NCBI GenBank assembly: GCA_022567775.1
Contig: JADFGH010000068.1
Coordinates: 1-9,045, forward strand
Reading direction: 5' to 3'
DNA length: 9,045 bases
From: Pseudomonadota bacterium
GTDB taxonomy: Bacteria > Pseudomonadota > Gammaproteobacteria > Steroidobacterales > Woeseiaceae
The translations under genes and the position numbers were made by a program. Position 1 is the first letter of the stretch, and every line of letters begins with the position of its first letter. Below the pieces are notes generated by a model. It saw only the letters and a program-made list of their open reading frames with translations. It made no database searches and was not told the origin of the DNA. Positions 1 to 6,443 of this stretch are shown piece after piece.

Positions 1-498
1 GGTAAATGTATAACTCAGTGTTTCGAATATAGTTACGTAGTGGTAATCGAGATCGCCTATTCGCGGCGCAACCCAGAAGTTCAGATGCACCGGGAATGCG
101 ACGAGCACGACGACGTAGCCGGCCATGGCAGGATTGAAGATATTGAAGCCGAGTCCGCCATATAAGTGCTTTGCGACCACGATACCGAACAATGCGGCGG
201 TTGCGGTGACCCACCAGGGCGTCAGTGGCGGTAACGCAAATGCGAGTATTACCGCCGTGACGATGGCGCTGAAATCGCCGAGTGCCACACGAATCGATTT
301 GCCGCGAGCCAGCATCATGCCTGCCTCGCCCCCAATGCAGAACGCGACTGCAATCAGCATGTTAAAGATAAGGCCCGTACCGAAAAACCATACGTACCCG
401 ATCGTTGCCGGTATCAGGGCGTACAGCACCTGCCGCATAATCGATGCGACATTGGCCTTCGGTGCTATGAACGGGGCATCCCGTCTCGCGAATTCCAT
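1..498 (-). CDS. rsxD: RsxD/RnfD electron transport membrane subunit, N-terminal part (cut by window edge)
   Basis: Inner-membrane subunit of the Rsx/Rnf complex; the family carries a covalently bound FMN and helps couple electron flow to ion movement. Only the first 166 codons are present and the frame is still open at base 1. The E. coli protein is about 350 residues, so the FMN-attachment threonine should lie outside the window. The visible protein is strongly hydrophobic, with likely membrane segments near residues 22-42, 45-63, 76-92, 96-113 and 126-140. Recognisable family signatures are LPPLTPWW (89-96), AKHLYGGLG (109-117) and FNPAMAGYVV (121-130), which match E. coli RsxD closely. 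The ATG at 498 has a GAGGAG ribosome site just upstream and lies 7 bases after the rsxC stop, so translation is probably coupled. Identification is secure; only the C-terminal half is unknown. Confidence 0.95.
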   Translation of the reverse strand, partial: MEFARRDAPFIAPKANVASIMRQVLYALIPATIGYVWFFGTGLIFNMLIAVAFCIGGEAGMMLARGKSIRVALGDFSAIVTAVILAFALPPLTPWWVTATAALFGIVVAKHLYGGLGFNIFNPAMAGYVVVLVAFPVHLNFWVAPRIGDLDYHYVTIFETLSYTFT

Positions 499-501
499 CT
501 G

Positions 502-507
502 CTCCTC
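502..507 (-). promoter_or_regulatory. Ribosome binding site of rsxD overlapping the rsxC stop
   Basis: On the minus strand GAGGAG lies 3 bases before the rsxD ATG and shares two bases with the rsxC TGA stop. It is the strongest Shine-Dalgarno match I see in the window. It supports the chosen rsxD start, although the spacing is shorter than ideal. Ribosomes finishing rsxC would sit on this site, which favours coupled translation. Confidence 0.6.
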
Positions 508-2026
508 AGGGATCCTGATCGTCTTTCTTGCTGGTTCGTTCCAGGATATCGGTGATCGCTTTCGATCCTCCCTCCCTCGCAGCCTGCTTCTGCGCTTCCA
601 GTTGCTGCGCGCGCAGCAATTGTTCCCTGTCCAGCCGTTGAGTGTGGAACTCGTAGCGCAGTCGGGCACGTTCGGCCCTGGCCACTTCATCGGCCAGCTC
701 ACGCATGCGCGCTTTTGCCATCCTGAAGTCGGCAGTCAAAGGAATATGGCTCGGGCAAACCAGGTCGCAACAACCGCACTCGATGCAGTCCATCAGTCCA
801 TAGCTGCGCAGCTTTTCCTCGTTATCCGCGCAGGCATACCAGAAGAGTTGCTGGGGCAGGAGTTGCACCGGGCAAACTGACGCGCAGTCGCCACACCTGA
901 TGCATGGTTGCTCGTTGCCAAACTGCTCCTCGTCTGACATAACGAGAATACAATTGGTCGCTTTCACCAGCGGTACTCGATCGGTCGTCACGGACTTGCC
1001 AGTCATCGGCCCGCCGATCACAAGGTGGTGCACGTTTTCCGTGTAGCCGCCAACGAAATTGATGATATCCGCAACCGTGGTACCGATTCTGGCGAAGACG
1101 TTCATAGGTGCGGCAATACCATCGCCCGTCACGGTCGTAACACGGGAAATCAATGGTTCGCCCTTGCAGATCCAGCGGTACACAGCCGCTGACGTACCCA
1201 CGTTTTGTACAACGCAGCCGACATCGGTTGGTAGTCCCCCGGTTGGTACCTCTTTGTTGGTAACGAGCTGCACGGTTTGATCCTCGGCGCCCGACGGGTA
1301 GATCGTCGGTATCTGCTTTATCGCAATGCGATCATCCTGAAGTTCTGTCATTACATCAGCGATCGCATGTATCGCCTCTGGTTTGTCGCTCTCGACCGCC
1401 ACGAAACAGTGTTCCACACCGAGCGCGTGCATCAGAATCTGTGCGCCACCGAGGACTTCATCTGCCTGCTCCCGCATCAGCATGTCATCGCAAGTGATAT
1501 ACGGTTCGCACTCGATACCGTTCAGTACCAGGTGCTCGAGCGGTGTAATCGACGCGTGCATGAGCTTTTGAGCCGTCGGAAAAACTGCACCGCCCAAACC
1601 TACAATACCGCCCTGTAGAATTTTTTGAAACAGGGTTTCCTGATCCATTGATGTAAACGGCGTAATCGCCTCAGACAACTCGATGGCCCTGTCTTCGCCA
1701 TCACACTCGATGACAATGCAAGGTGCGTTGCCACCGAGGCGGCGCGACACCGGCCACGGCTCGATCGCGACCACTTTGCCGGACGAAGATGCGTGCACCG
1801 GCGCACTGATTGGTCCGTCTGATTCGGCAATAAGCTGCCCCTTCAGCACGCGTTCGCCGATGCCCACAACAACATGCGCCGGATCCCCAACATGTTGCGT
1901 AATCGGTATGATCAGCTGCTGTGGTACGGGCACATGCGCAATGGGTTGCTTGTTCGACTTGTCTTTACGGCGCGGCATACGCAGGCCGCCGTGCAGGTAG
2001 CCGAGATCGAAGGTCGGCGCACTCAT
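506..2026 (-). CDS. rsxC: RsxC/RnfC NADH-, flavin- and 4Fe-4S-binding subunit, short form
   Basis: Peripheral subunit of the Rsx/Rnf complex and, in the family, the point where NADH electrons enter. The protein has 506 residues. LHGG (11-14) matches the family's N-terminal HGG region. GLGGAVFPT (143-151) and ECEPYITCDD (172-181) match the NADH/FMN-binding core, and QNVGT (274-278) is also conserved. Two 4Fe-4S ferredoxin motifs follow: CIRCGDCASVCP (cysteines 375, 378, 381, 385) and CIECGCCDLVCP (cysteines 414, 417, 420, 424). The tail, about 435-506, is charged and probably helical or coiled coil. It lacks the long Ala/Lys-rich repeat extension of the roughly 740-residue E. coli protein, so this is the short form. 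The family motif YPSGGxKQ reads YPSGAEDQ here (243-250). The start codon overlaps the rsxB stop as ATGA, and rsxD follows after 7 bases. Confidence 0.97.
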   Translation of the reverse strand: MSAPTFDLGYLHGGLRMPRRKDKSNKQPIAHVPVPQQLIIPITQHVGDPAHVVVGIGERVLKGQLIAESDGPISAPVHASSSGKVVAIEPWPVSRRLGGNAPCIVIECDGEDRAIELSEAITPFTSMDQETLFQKILQGGIVGLGGAVFPTAQKLMHASITPLEHLVLNGIECEPYITCDDMLMREQADEVLGGAQILMHALGVEHCFVAVESDKPEAIHAIADVMTELQDDRIAIKQIPTIYPSGAEDQTVQLVTNKEVPTGGLPTDVGCVVQNVGTSAAVYRWICKGEPLISRVTTVTGDGIAAPMNVFARIGTTVADIINFVGGYTENVHHLVIGGPMTGKSVTTDRVPLVKATNCILVMSDEEQFGNEQPCIRCGDCASVCPVQLLPQQLFWYACADNEEKLRSYGLMDCIECGCCDLVCPSHIPLTADFRMAKARMRELADEVARAERARLRYEFHTQRLDREQLLRAQQLEAQKQAAREGGSKAITDILERTSKKDDQDP

Positions 2027-2523
2027 GCCGCGTGCTCTATGCGGATGCAGTCAACCGGGCATCGCGGTATGCACAATTCGCAACCCGTGCACTCGGACGC
2101 AATCACGGTATGCATGAATTGGCGGGCGCCGACGATGGCATCGACCGGGCAGACATCCCGGCAGTAGGTGCAGCCGATGCAAAGCGCCTCGTCGATCATT
2201 GCGAGTCCGGTCATGTTCATCGTGACCCCGGCAGGCGCGACCGGATCACGGCCGAGGAGGTCGGCAAGCCGTTGTATGGTTTCCTCCCCACCCGGCGCGC
2301 ACAGGTTGATAGCTGCGTCATCCTCGACGATTGCAAGGGCATACGGGCGGCAACCGGGATAGCCGCACTGCGCACATTGTGTTTGCGGCAGCAATTGGTT
2401 GACCTGCTCAACCAGTGGATCGCGATCCGCCGGCAGCCGGCTTGAGGCATAACTCAATACCAGGCCGGCCAACAGTGCGATGACTGTTATCGTTGAGACT
2501 GCCGTCAGGACTGAAGTCCACAT
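2023..2523 (-). CDS. rsxB: RsxB/RnfB iron-sulfur electron transport subunit
   Basis: Membrane-anchored ferredoxin-like subunit that passes electrons within the Rsx/Rnf complex on the cytoplasmic side. It has 166 residues, somewhat shorter than E. coli RsxB (192). One N-terminal membrane helix covers about residues 7-27. The 4Fe-4S domain follows, with CAQCGYPGC and a downstream cysteine (50, 53, 58, 75). Two ferredoxin clusters come next: CIGCTYCRDVCP (115, 118, 121, 125) and CTGCELCIPRCP (145, 148, 151, 155). The linker CPVDAIVGA (125-133) is typical of the family. The ATG at 2523 lacks a clear Shine-Dalgarno sequence and lies 41 bases after rsxA. The stop overlaps the rsxC start by ATGA, so rsxB and rsxC are probably translationally coupled. 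Confidence 0.97.
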   Translation of the reverse strand: MWTSVLTAVSTITVIALLAGLVLSYASSRLPADRDPLVEQVNQLLPQTQCAQCGYPGCRPYALAIVEDDAAINLCAPGGEETIQRLADLLGRDPVAPAGVTMNMTGLAMIDEALCIGCTYCRDVCPVDAIVGARQFMHTVIASECTGCELCIPRCPVDCIRIEHAA

Positions 2524-2541
2524 AATTAGTCCGGGCTTAAG

Positions 2542-2568
2542 TCAGGTGGAATAATCGAAGGGATTCAT
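2542..2568 (-). other. Eight-codon mini-ORF between rsxA and rsxB (possible coupling cistron)
   Basis: An ATG overlaps the rsxA TGA (as ATGA) and opens a frame encoding MNPFDYST before a TGA, 18 bases ahead of the rsxB start. This is the only ATGA-type junction at the rsxA end, and rsxB itself has no clear ribosome site. Ribosomes could re-initiate here and reach rsxB. An open frame this short is easily accidental, and I do not recognise the peptide. Confidence 0.18.
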
Positions 2569-3146
2569 GGTCGCGCCATGCCCGAGAAACCCATGAATGC
2601 CAGCGACATGATGCCAGCGGTCACGAGTGCAATCGCGGTACCGCGAAACGGGCGCGGCATATCCGCCGCGTCCAGCCGTTCACGAACCGAGGCAAACAAC
2701 ACCAGCACAAGTGCGAAACCCATGGATGCTCCGAATCCGAAAAACACGGATTCCATAAATCCCTTGGCCTGCTGCACGTTGAGGAGGGCGACACCAAGTA
2801 CGGCACAGTTTGTTGCGATCAGTGGAATGTAGATGCCAAGAACCTGGTCGAGCAGCGGACTCAGGCGTCGCACCATGATCTCGGTGAACTGCACGCTGAC
2901 GGCAATGACAAGAATGAAGCTTATGGTTCGCAGATATTCAAGCTGCAGCGGTACCAGCAGATACTGATGAATCAGGTAACTGACCGCCGAAGACAAGGTC
3001 AGCACGAAGGCGGTCGCGAGCGACATGCCGAACGCGGCTTCGATGCTGCGCGACACGCCCATGAAAGGGCACAGGCCGAGGAACCGGACCAGGACAAAAT
3101 TGTTGACAAGAACGGTGCCAACCAGGATCAGTATCAGGTCTGACAT
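2565..3146 (-). CDS. rsxA: RsxA/RnfA integral membrane electron transport subunit
   Basis: Integral inner-membrane subunit of the Rsx/Rnf complex, homologous to NqrE of Na+-translocating NADH:quinone reductase. It has 193 residues, the same length as E. coli RsxA, and is nearly colinear with it. About six membrane segments can be seen, near residues 4-22, 38-58, 72-90, 103-121, 135-152 and 170-188. Family signatures are [17 protein letters not shown] (14-30), VQFTEI (85-90) and [12 protein letters not shown] (112-123). Cysteines 26 and 114 sit in these two motifs. In the Rnf/Nqr families the equivalent cysteines contribute to an intramembrane iron-sulfur centre shared with the partner subunit. 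The ATG at 3146 begins 23 bases after the metG stop, with a weak TAGG-type ribosome site. No terminator is visible between metG and rsxA, so co-transcription is likely. Confidence 0.97.
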   Translation of the reverse strand: MSDLILILVGTVLVNNFVLVRFLGLCPFMGVSRSIEAAFGMSLATAFVLTLSSAVSYLIHQYLLVPLQLEYLRTISFILVIAVSVQFTEIMVRRLSPLLDQVLGIYIPLIATNCAVLGVALLNVQQAKGFMESVFFGFGASMGFALVLVLFASVRERLDAADMPRPFRGTAIALVTAGIMSLAFMGFSGMARP

Positions 3147-3169
3147 TTCGAAAACCTAAATTAGCCTCG

Positions 3170-5176
3170 CTACGTTACGCGCATTCCGGGCTTCGCGCCT
3201 TCATCGGCGGATAAAAGAAAAATGTCTTCACCGCCGGGACCTGTCGCAAGCACCATGCCCTGCGACACGCCAAAGCGCATTTTTCTCGGTTCGAGGTTTG
3301 CAACCGCGATGACGAGCCGGCCTTCGAGTTGCTCCAGTGAATAGGCATCCTTGATACCAGCGAAGACCTCACGCGATTCCTCGCCCAGATCCAGCGTCAG
3401 GCGCACGAGCTTGTCTGCGCCCTCGACAGGCTCGGCTTTGCTGATGCGGGCGATACGCATATCGACTTTCCTGAAATCGTCGATCGTGATTTCGGCGGGC
3501 CCGGACGATTCCGTGCTGGTGGTGTCCGGTTGTTTGGATTCTTCAACCATTTTATCGACCTGCGATTGTTCGACTCTTGTGAGCAGTGGTTTGTATCTGG
3601 AAATCGAATGTGCGAGCAGCGGGGTCGTCGCGGCATCCCACATCCAGGGATCCTCGCGAAACAGCGCTTGTGAATCTGCGGCGACTGCCGGGATGACCGG
3701 CGTCAGGTAAATCATCAGCGTGCGGAACATATTCAGTCCCTGCGTGCATGCGGCCTGTACAGCGTCTGCCTGGTCAGCATTCCTGACCATGACCCACGGT
3801 TTCCTGTTCTCGATGTAGCGGTTGGCTTTGTCAGCCAGTGACATCACGATGCGCATTGCCTTGGAATACTCGCGGCGTTCGTAATGCTCCGCAATGGTCT
3901 CCGATTCGGCCGCGAACTCCGCAAACAGCGCAGGATCGTCCAGCGCAACGGAAAGCTGCCCGTCGAAGCGCTTGCTGATGAACCCGGCACAACGGCTGGC
4001 GATATTGACCAGTTTGCCAACGAGGTCTGAATTGACCCTGGCAACGAAGTCCTCGAGGTTGAGATCGATGTCGTCCATGCCGGGGCCAAGCTTTGCCGCG
4101 TAGTAGTAGCGCAGGTAGCTCGGGTTGAGATTGTCGAGGTAAGTCCGTCCCTTGATGAAGGTTCCGCGGGACTTCGACATCTTTTTTCCGTTAACCGTGA
4201 GAAAACCGTGCGCAAAAACGCTGTCCGGCTGCCGGAAACCGGAACCCTCCAGCACAGCCGGCCAGAAAAGCGTGTGAAAGTAGACGATGTCCTTGCCGAC
4301 AAAATGATAGACCTCCGTGTCGTGTCCGGGCATCCAGTATTCATCGAAATCGAGGTCATCGGTCCGGTTACAGAGATTCAGGAAGCTGGCTACGTATCCC
4401 ATCGGCGCATCGAGCCACACGTAGAAGTACTTGTCCGTGGTGCCCGGAATCAAGAATCCAAAATAGGGTGCGTCCCGCGAAATATCCCAGTCGCGTAATC
4501 CGGCGGCGAACCATTCTTCGAGTTTGCTGGTGATGTTCTGGTGCAGGTTGGCCGATGCGATCCACTTGCGCAGGCGCTCGTCAAACGCGCTGAGGCGAAA
4601 GAAGTAATGTTCCGATTCCTTCCAGACTGGTTTGCTCCCGGAAAGAACGGAGATCGGGTCGATCAGGTCATTGGGTGTGTAAGTCGCGCCACAAACCTCG
4701 CAAGCATCGCCGTACTGATCTTCACTCTTGCAGCGGGGGCAGGTGCCGCGAACGAAACGATCAGGCAGGAACATTTTCTCCTGTTCATCGAACGCCTGTT
4801 CGATGGTTTTTGTATAGATGTGACCGGCTTCGCGCAGCGCCACGAACATGCGGCTGACAAGCTGCTCGTTTTCTTCAGAATGCGTCGTATAGAAATTGTC
4901 GAATGCGACGCCAAATGCCTGCAGGTCCTCATGCTGCTCCTTCGACACCCTGGCGACGAGCTCCTCTGGCGTAATGCCTTCCTCGCGCGCCTTGATCATG
5001 ATCGGTGTGCCGTGGGCGTCAGCGGCGCAGATGTAGGTGCACTTGTGACCGCGAAGTTTCTGGAAGCGTGCCCAGATATCCGACTGGATATACTCGACAA
5101 GGTGTCCCATGTGAATGTATCCATTCGCGTAAGGCAGAGCGCTGGATACCATTATTTTTCGGACTGGGTCTGTCAT
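3170..5176 (-). CDS. metG: Methionyl-tRNA synthetase (zinc-binding, with C-terminal tRNA-binding domain)
   Basis: Class I aminoacyl-tRNA synthetase that charges tRNA-Met in the cytoplasm using ATP. It has 668 residues, against 677 in E. coli. The Rossmann catalytic core carries ALPYANG (13-19), the HIGH-type motif HMGH (22-25) and KMSKS (332-336). The connective insertion has a zinc knuckle with cysteines at 146, 149, 159 and 162. The anticodon-binding helical domain carries N391, R395 and W461, equivalent to the anticodon-contacting residues of E. coli MetRS. A linker of roughly 540-560 leads to a C-terminal EMAPII/Trbp111-like domain (about 562-668), used in the family for dimerisation and tRNA binding. 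The chosen ATG at 5176 gives the expected N-terminus, but its ribosome site is weak (AGG touching the ATG). A possible promoter lies in the 166-base gap upstream. Downstream, rsxA follows after 23 bases. Confidence 0.98.
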   Translation of the reverse strand: MTDPVRKIMVSSALPYANGYIHMGHLVEYIQSDIWARFQKLRGHKCTYICAADAHGTPIMIKAREEGITPEELVARVSKEQHEDLQAFGVAFDNFYTTHSEENEQLVSRMFVALREAGHIYTKTIEQAFDEQEKMFLPDRFVRGTCPRCKSEDQYGDACEVCGATYTPNDLIDPISVLSGSKPVWKESEHYFFRLSAFDERLRKWIASANLHQNITSKLEEWFAAGLRDWDISRDAPYFGFLIPGTTDKYFYVWLDAPMGYVASFLNLCNRTDDLDFDEYWMPGHDTEVYHFVGKDIVYFHTLFWPAVLEGSGFRQPDSVFAHGFLTVNGKKMSKSRGTFIKGRTYLDNLNPSYLRYYYAAKLGPGMDDIDLNLEDFVARVNSDLVGKLVNIASRCAGFISKRFDGQLSVALDDPALFAEFAAESETIAEHYERREYSKAMRIVMSLADKANRYIENRKPWVMVRNADQADAVQAACTQGLNMFRTLMIYLTPVIPAVAADSQALFREDPWMWDAATTPLLAHSISRYKPLLTRVEQSQVDKMVEESKQPDTTSTESSGPAEITIDDFRKVDMRIARISKAEPVEGADKLVRLTLDLGEESREVFAGIKDAYSLEQLEGRLVIAVANLEPRKMRFGVSQGMVLATGPGGEDIFLLSADEGAKPGMRVT

Positions 5177-5261
5177 CCTGGTCGCCGGGGGCGTGTGTGA
5201 GTATTCGATAATTCGCTGAAAGTCACCATCCGCAATCCAGTGGCCCCCTCAATCGCAAGGA

Positions 5262-5270
5262 ATTATGCCA
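5262..5270 (-). promoter_or_regulatory. Possible extended -10 promoter element for metG
   Basis: The minus strand reads TGGCATAAT, which fits an extended -10 (TGn followed by one mismatch to TATAAT), about 85 bases before the metG ATG. I find no convincing -35 box at 16-18 bases spacing, as expected if the extended -10 carries recognition. It sits in the only sizeable intergenic gap, ahead of the metG-rsx genes. The call rests on consensus matching alone. Confidence 0.3.
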
Positions 5271-5296
5271 CGTACAGCAAAAATGGGTTGGGATAA

Positions 5297-5315
5297 GTTA
5301 GCCGAACTAACGGCT
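5297..5315 (-). other. Overlapping alternative hairpins downstream of the second pilT
   Basis: Two mutually exclusive 5-base-pair stems share this sequence. GTTAG/CTAAC surrounds a five-base TTCGG loop, and AGCCG/CGGCT surrounds a six-base loop (minus-strand reading). They lie about 30-45 bases after the pilT TAA. A 4-base-pair GCCC/GGGC stem lies between, at 5326-5338. No U-tract follows directly; the nearest T run is about 12 bases further on. This could be a weak terminator, an mRNA 3'-end stabiliser or chance. Confidence 0.22.
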
Positions 5316-5342
5316 GAAATGTCTGGCCCTGAACGGGCGGAT

Positions 5343-6422
5343 TTACTCGTCCAGCCGGTCGTCGGGATGGTCGCTCAGCGACTTGAACCTGGACTTGTTG
5401 TTAGCCTGCTGATAGGCCTCCTGCCCGGAGATCACGTCGCGTTCGACGAGGTCCAACAGGGCTGAGTCCATGGTCTGCATGCCGCTGGCGCCACCACTTT
5501 GCATGGCCGTCTCCAGCTGATCGAGTTTGCCCTGGCGGATCAGGTTGGCGACGCCGGCTGTATTGACGAGGATTTCCAGGGCAGCGACCCGGCCGGGCTT
5601 GTCTTTCAAGGGCAGCAGTTGCTGCGAAATGACGCCGCGCAGGGAAGTCGACAACATCGTTCGAATATGACTTTGCTTGTCCGCAGGGAATGTGTTGACC
5701 ATTCTATCCACCGTTTGGCCAGCACCATTGGTGTGCAGTGTTCCCATAACCAGGATGCCCATCTCGGCGGCTGTAACTGCGATGCTGATGGTCTCCAGGT
5801 CCCTCAGTTCGCCGACCAGGATGACATCAGGATCCTCACGCAAGGCTGAGTGCAGCGCATCGGCAAAGGAACCACAGTGCCGACCGACTTCGCGCTGGCT
5901 GATCAGGCATCCCTTGCGTGTGTGCACAAATTCGATCGGGTCTTCGATCGTCAGAATATGCCCCTTCAGGCGCTTATTGATCGCGTCGACCATTGCGGCG
6001 AGTGTCGTGGATTTTCCGGATCCGGTCTTGCCGGTCACCAGGATCATGCCCGAAGTGTGCTTGCAAAGATTGTGTACGGCATCGGGCATCTCGAGTTGTT
6101 CAAGTGAGAGCGCCTTCGACGGAATGGCCCGCATTACGGCGCCGATACCGTTGAGATGCCGCATAACGTTAACGCGGAACCGCGATACGTCCGGGATTTC
6201 ATACGCGAAGTCGGCAGCGTCATCCTTCTCGAAGTCCTTCTGCATCTGGCCATTCATGATTTCGTATACCGCCTCTTTGACAAAATCGATCGTCAGAATT
6301 TCGTCATTCAGGGTCGTTAACGAACCATAAATACGCACCCGGGGCGGGTCGCCGGAAATAAAATGCAGATCAGAGCTGCTCTTCACCAACGCGTCTTTGA
6401 GGTATTGATCGATCTTGTTCAA
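5343..6422 (-). CDS. pilT: PilT-family type IV pilus retraction ATPase (second of two paralogues)
   Basis: Hexameric cytoplasmic ATPase of the PilT/GspE secretion superfamily, which powers pilus disassembly and twitching. It has 359 residues. SDLHF (17-21) and the N-terminal PAS-like domain come first. The catalytic motifs follow: Walker A GKTGSGKST (131-139), Asp box LTIEDPIEF (157-165), Walker B DPDVILVGE with catalytic glutamate 205, and His box GTLHT (227-231). NLIRQGK (293-299) corresponds to the AIRNLIRE motif PilT needs for retraction, and GMQTMD (314-319) is also typical. The His box differs from the ATLHANN form of PilU, so PilT is the better name. Translation appears to start at TTG 6422, because no in-frame ATG lies between the upstream TAG and the SDLH motif. 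GGGAAG lies 8 bases before that TTG. The gene is in the same frame as the upstream paralogue. Orthology to a standard chromosomal pilT is not proven. Confidence 0.92.
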   Translation of the reverse strand: MNKIDQYLKDALVKSSSDLHFISGDPPRVRIYGSLTTLNDEILTIDFVKEAVYEIMNGQMQKDFEKDDAADFAYEIPDVSRFRVNVMRHLNGIGAVMRAIPSKALSLEQLEMPDAVHNLCKHTSGMILVTGKTGSGKSTTLAAMVDAINKRLKGHILTIEDPIEFVHTRKGCLISQREVGRHCGSFADALHSALREDPDVILVGELRDLETISIAVTAAEMGILVMGTLHTNGAGQTVDRMVNTFPADKQSHIRTMLSTSLRGVISQQLLPLKDKPGRVAALEILVNTAGVANLIRQGKLDQLETAMQSGGASGMQTMDSALLDLVERDVISGQEAYQQANNKSRFKSLSDHPDDRLDE

Positions 6423-6430
6423 TGCAAATG

Positions 6431-6436
6431 CTTCCC
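6431..6436 (-). promoter_or_regulatory. Probable ribosome binding site for the TTG-started second pilT
   Basis: GGGAAG on the minus strand lies 8 bases before TTG 6422 and 8 bases after the TAG of the upstream paralogue. It is a partial Shine-Dalgarno match. It favours TTG 6422 as the start, since no ATG or GTG is available in this short frame. Confidence 0.35.
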
Positions 6437-6443
6437 GTCGCGC

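Noticed and set aside
125..880. Plus-strand open frame of 251 codons antisense to rsxD and rsxC
   Set aside because: It lies wholly opposite two clearly recognised rsx genes, shows no family motif, and is explained by the codon bias of the true strand.
4541..5200. Plus-strand open frame of 219 codons antisense to metG
   Set aside because: metG is unmistakable on the other strand; this frame has no recognisable domain and fits a composition-driven shadow.
5326..5338. GCCC/GGGC inverted repeat just after the pilT stop, as a rho-independent terminator
   Set aside because: The stem is only 4 base pairs and has no T-tract behind it on the minus strand.
5265..5465. Plus-strand 66-codon frame starting in the gap upstream of metG, with AAGGA before its ATG
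   Set aside because: The first 26 codons are in non-genic sequence and read somewhat protein-like, but the rest is antisense to the pilT 3' end, and its ATG coincides with the candidate metG -10 element. Nothing recognisable supports it.
5677..6330. Plus-strand open frame of 217 codons antisense to the second pilT
   Set aside because: It overlaps the conserved Walker and His-box coding region of pilT, is Ser/Ile-rich and has no motif of its own.
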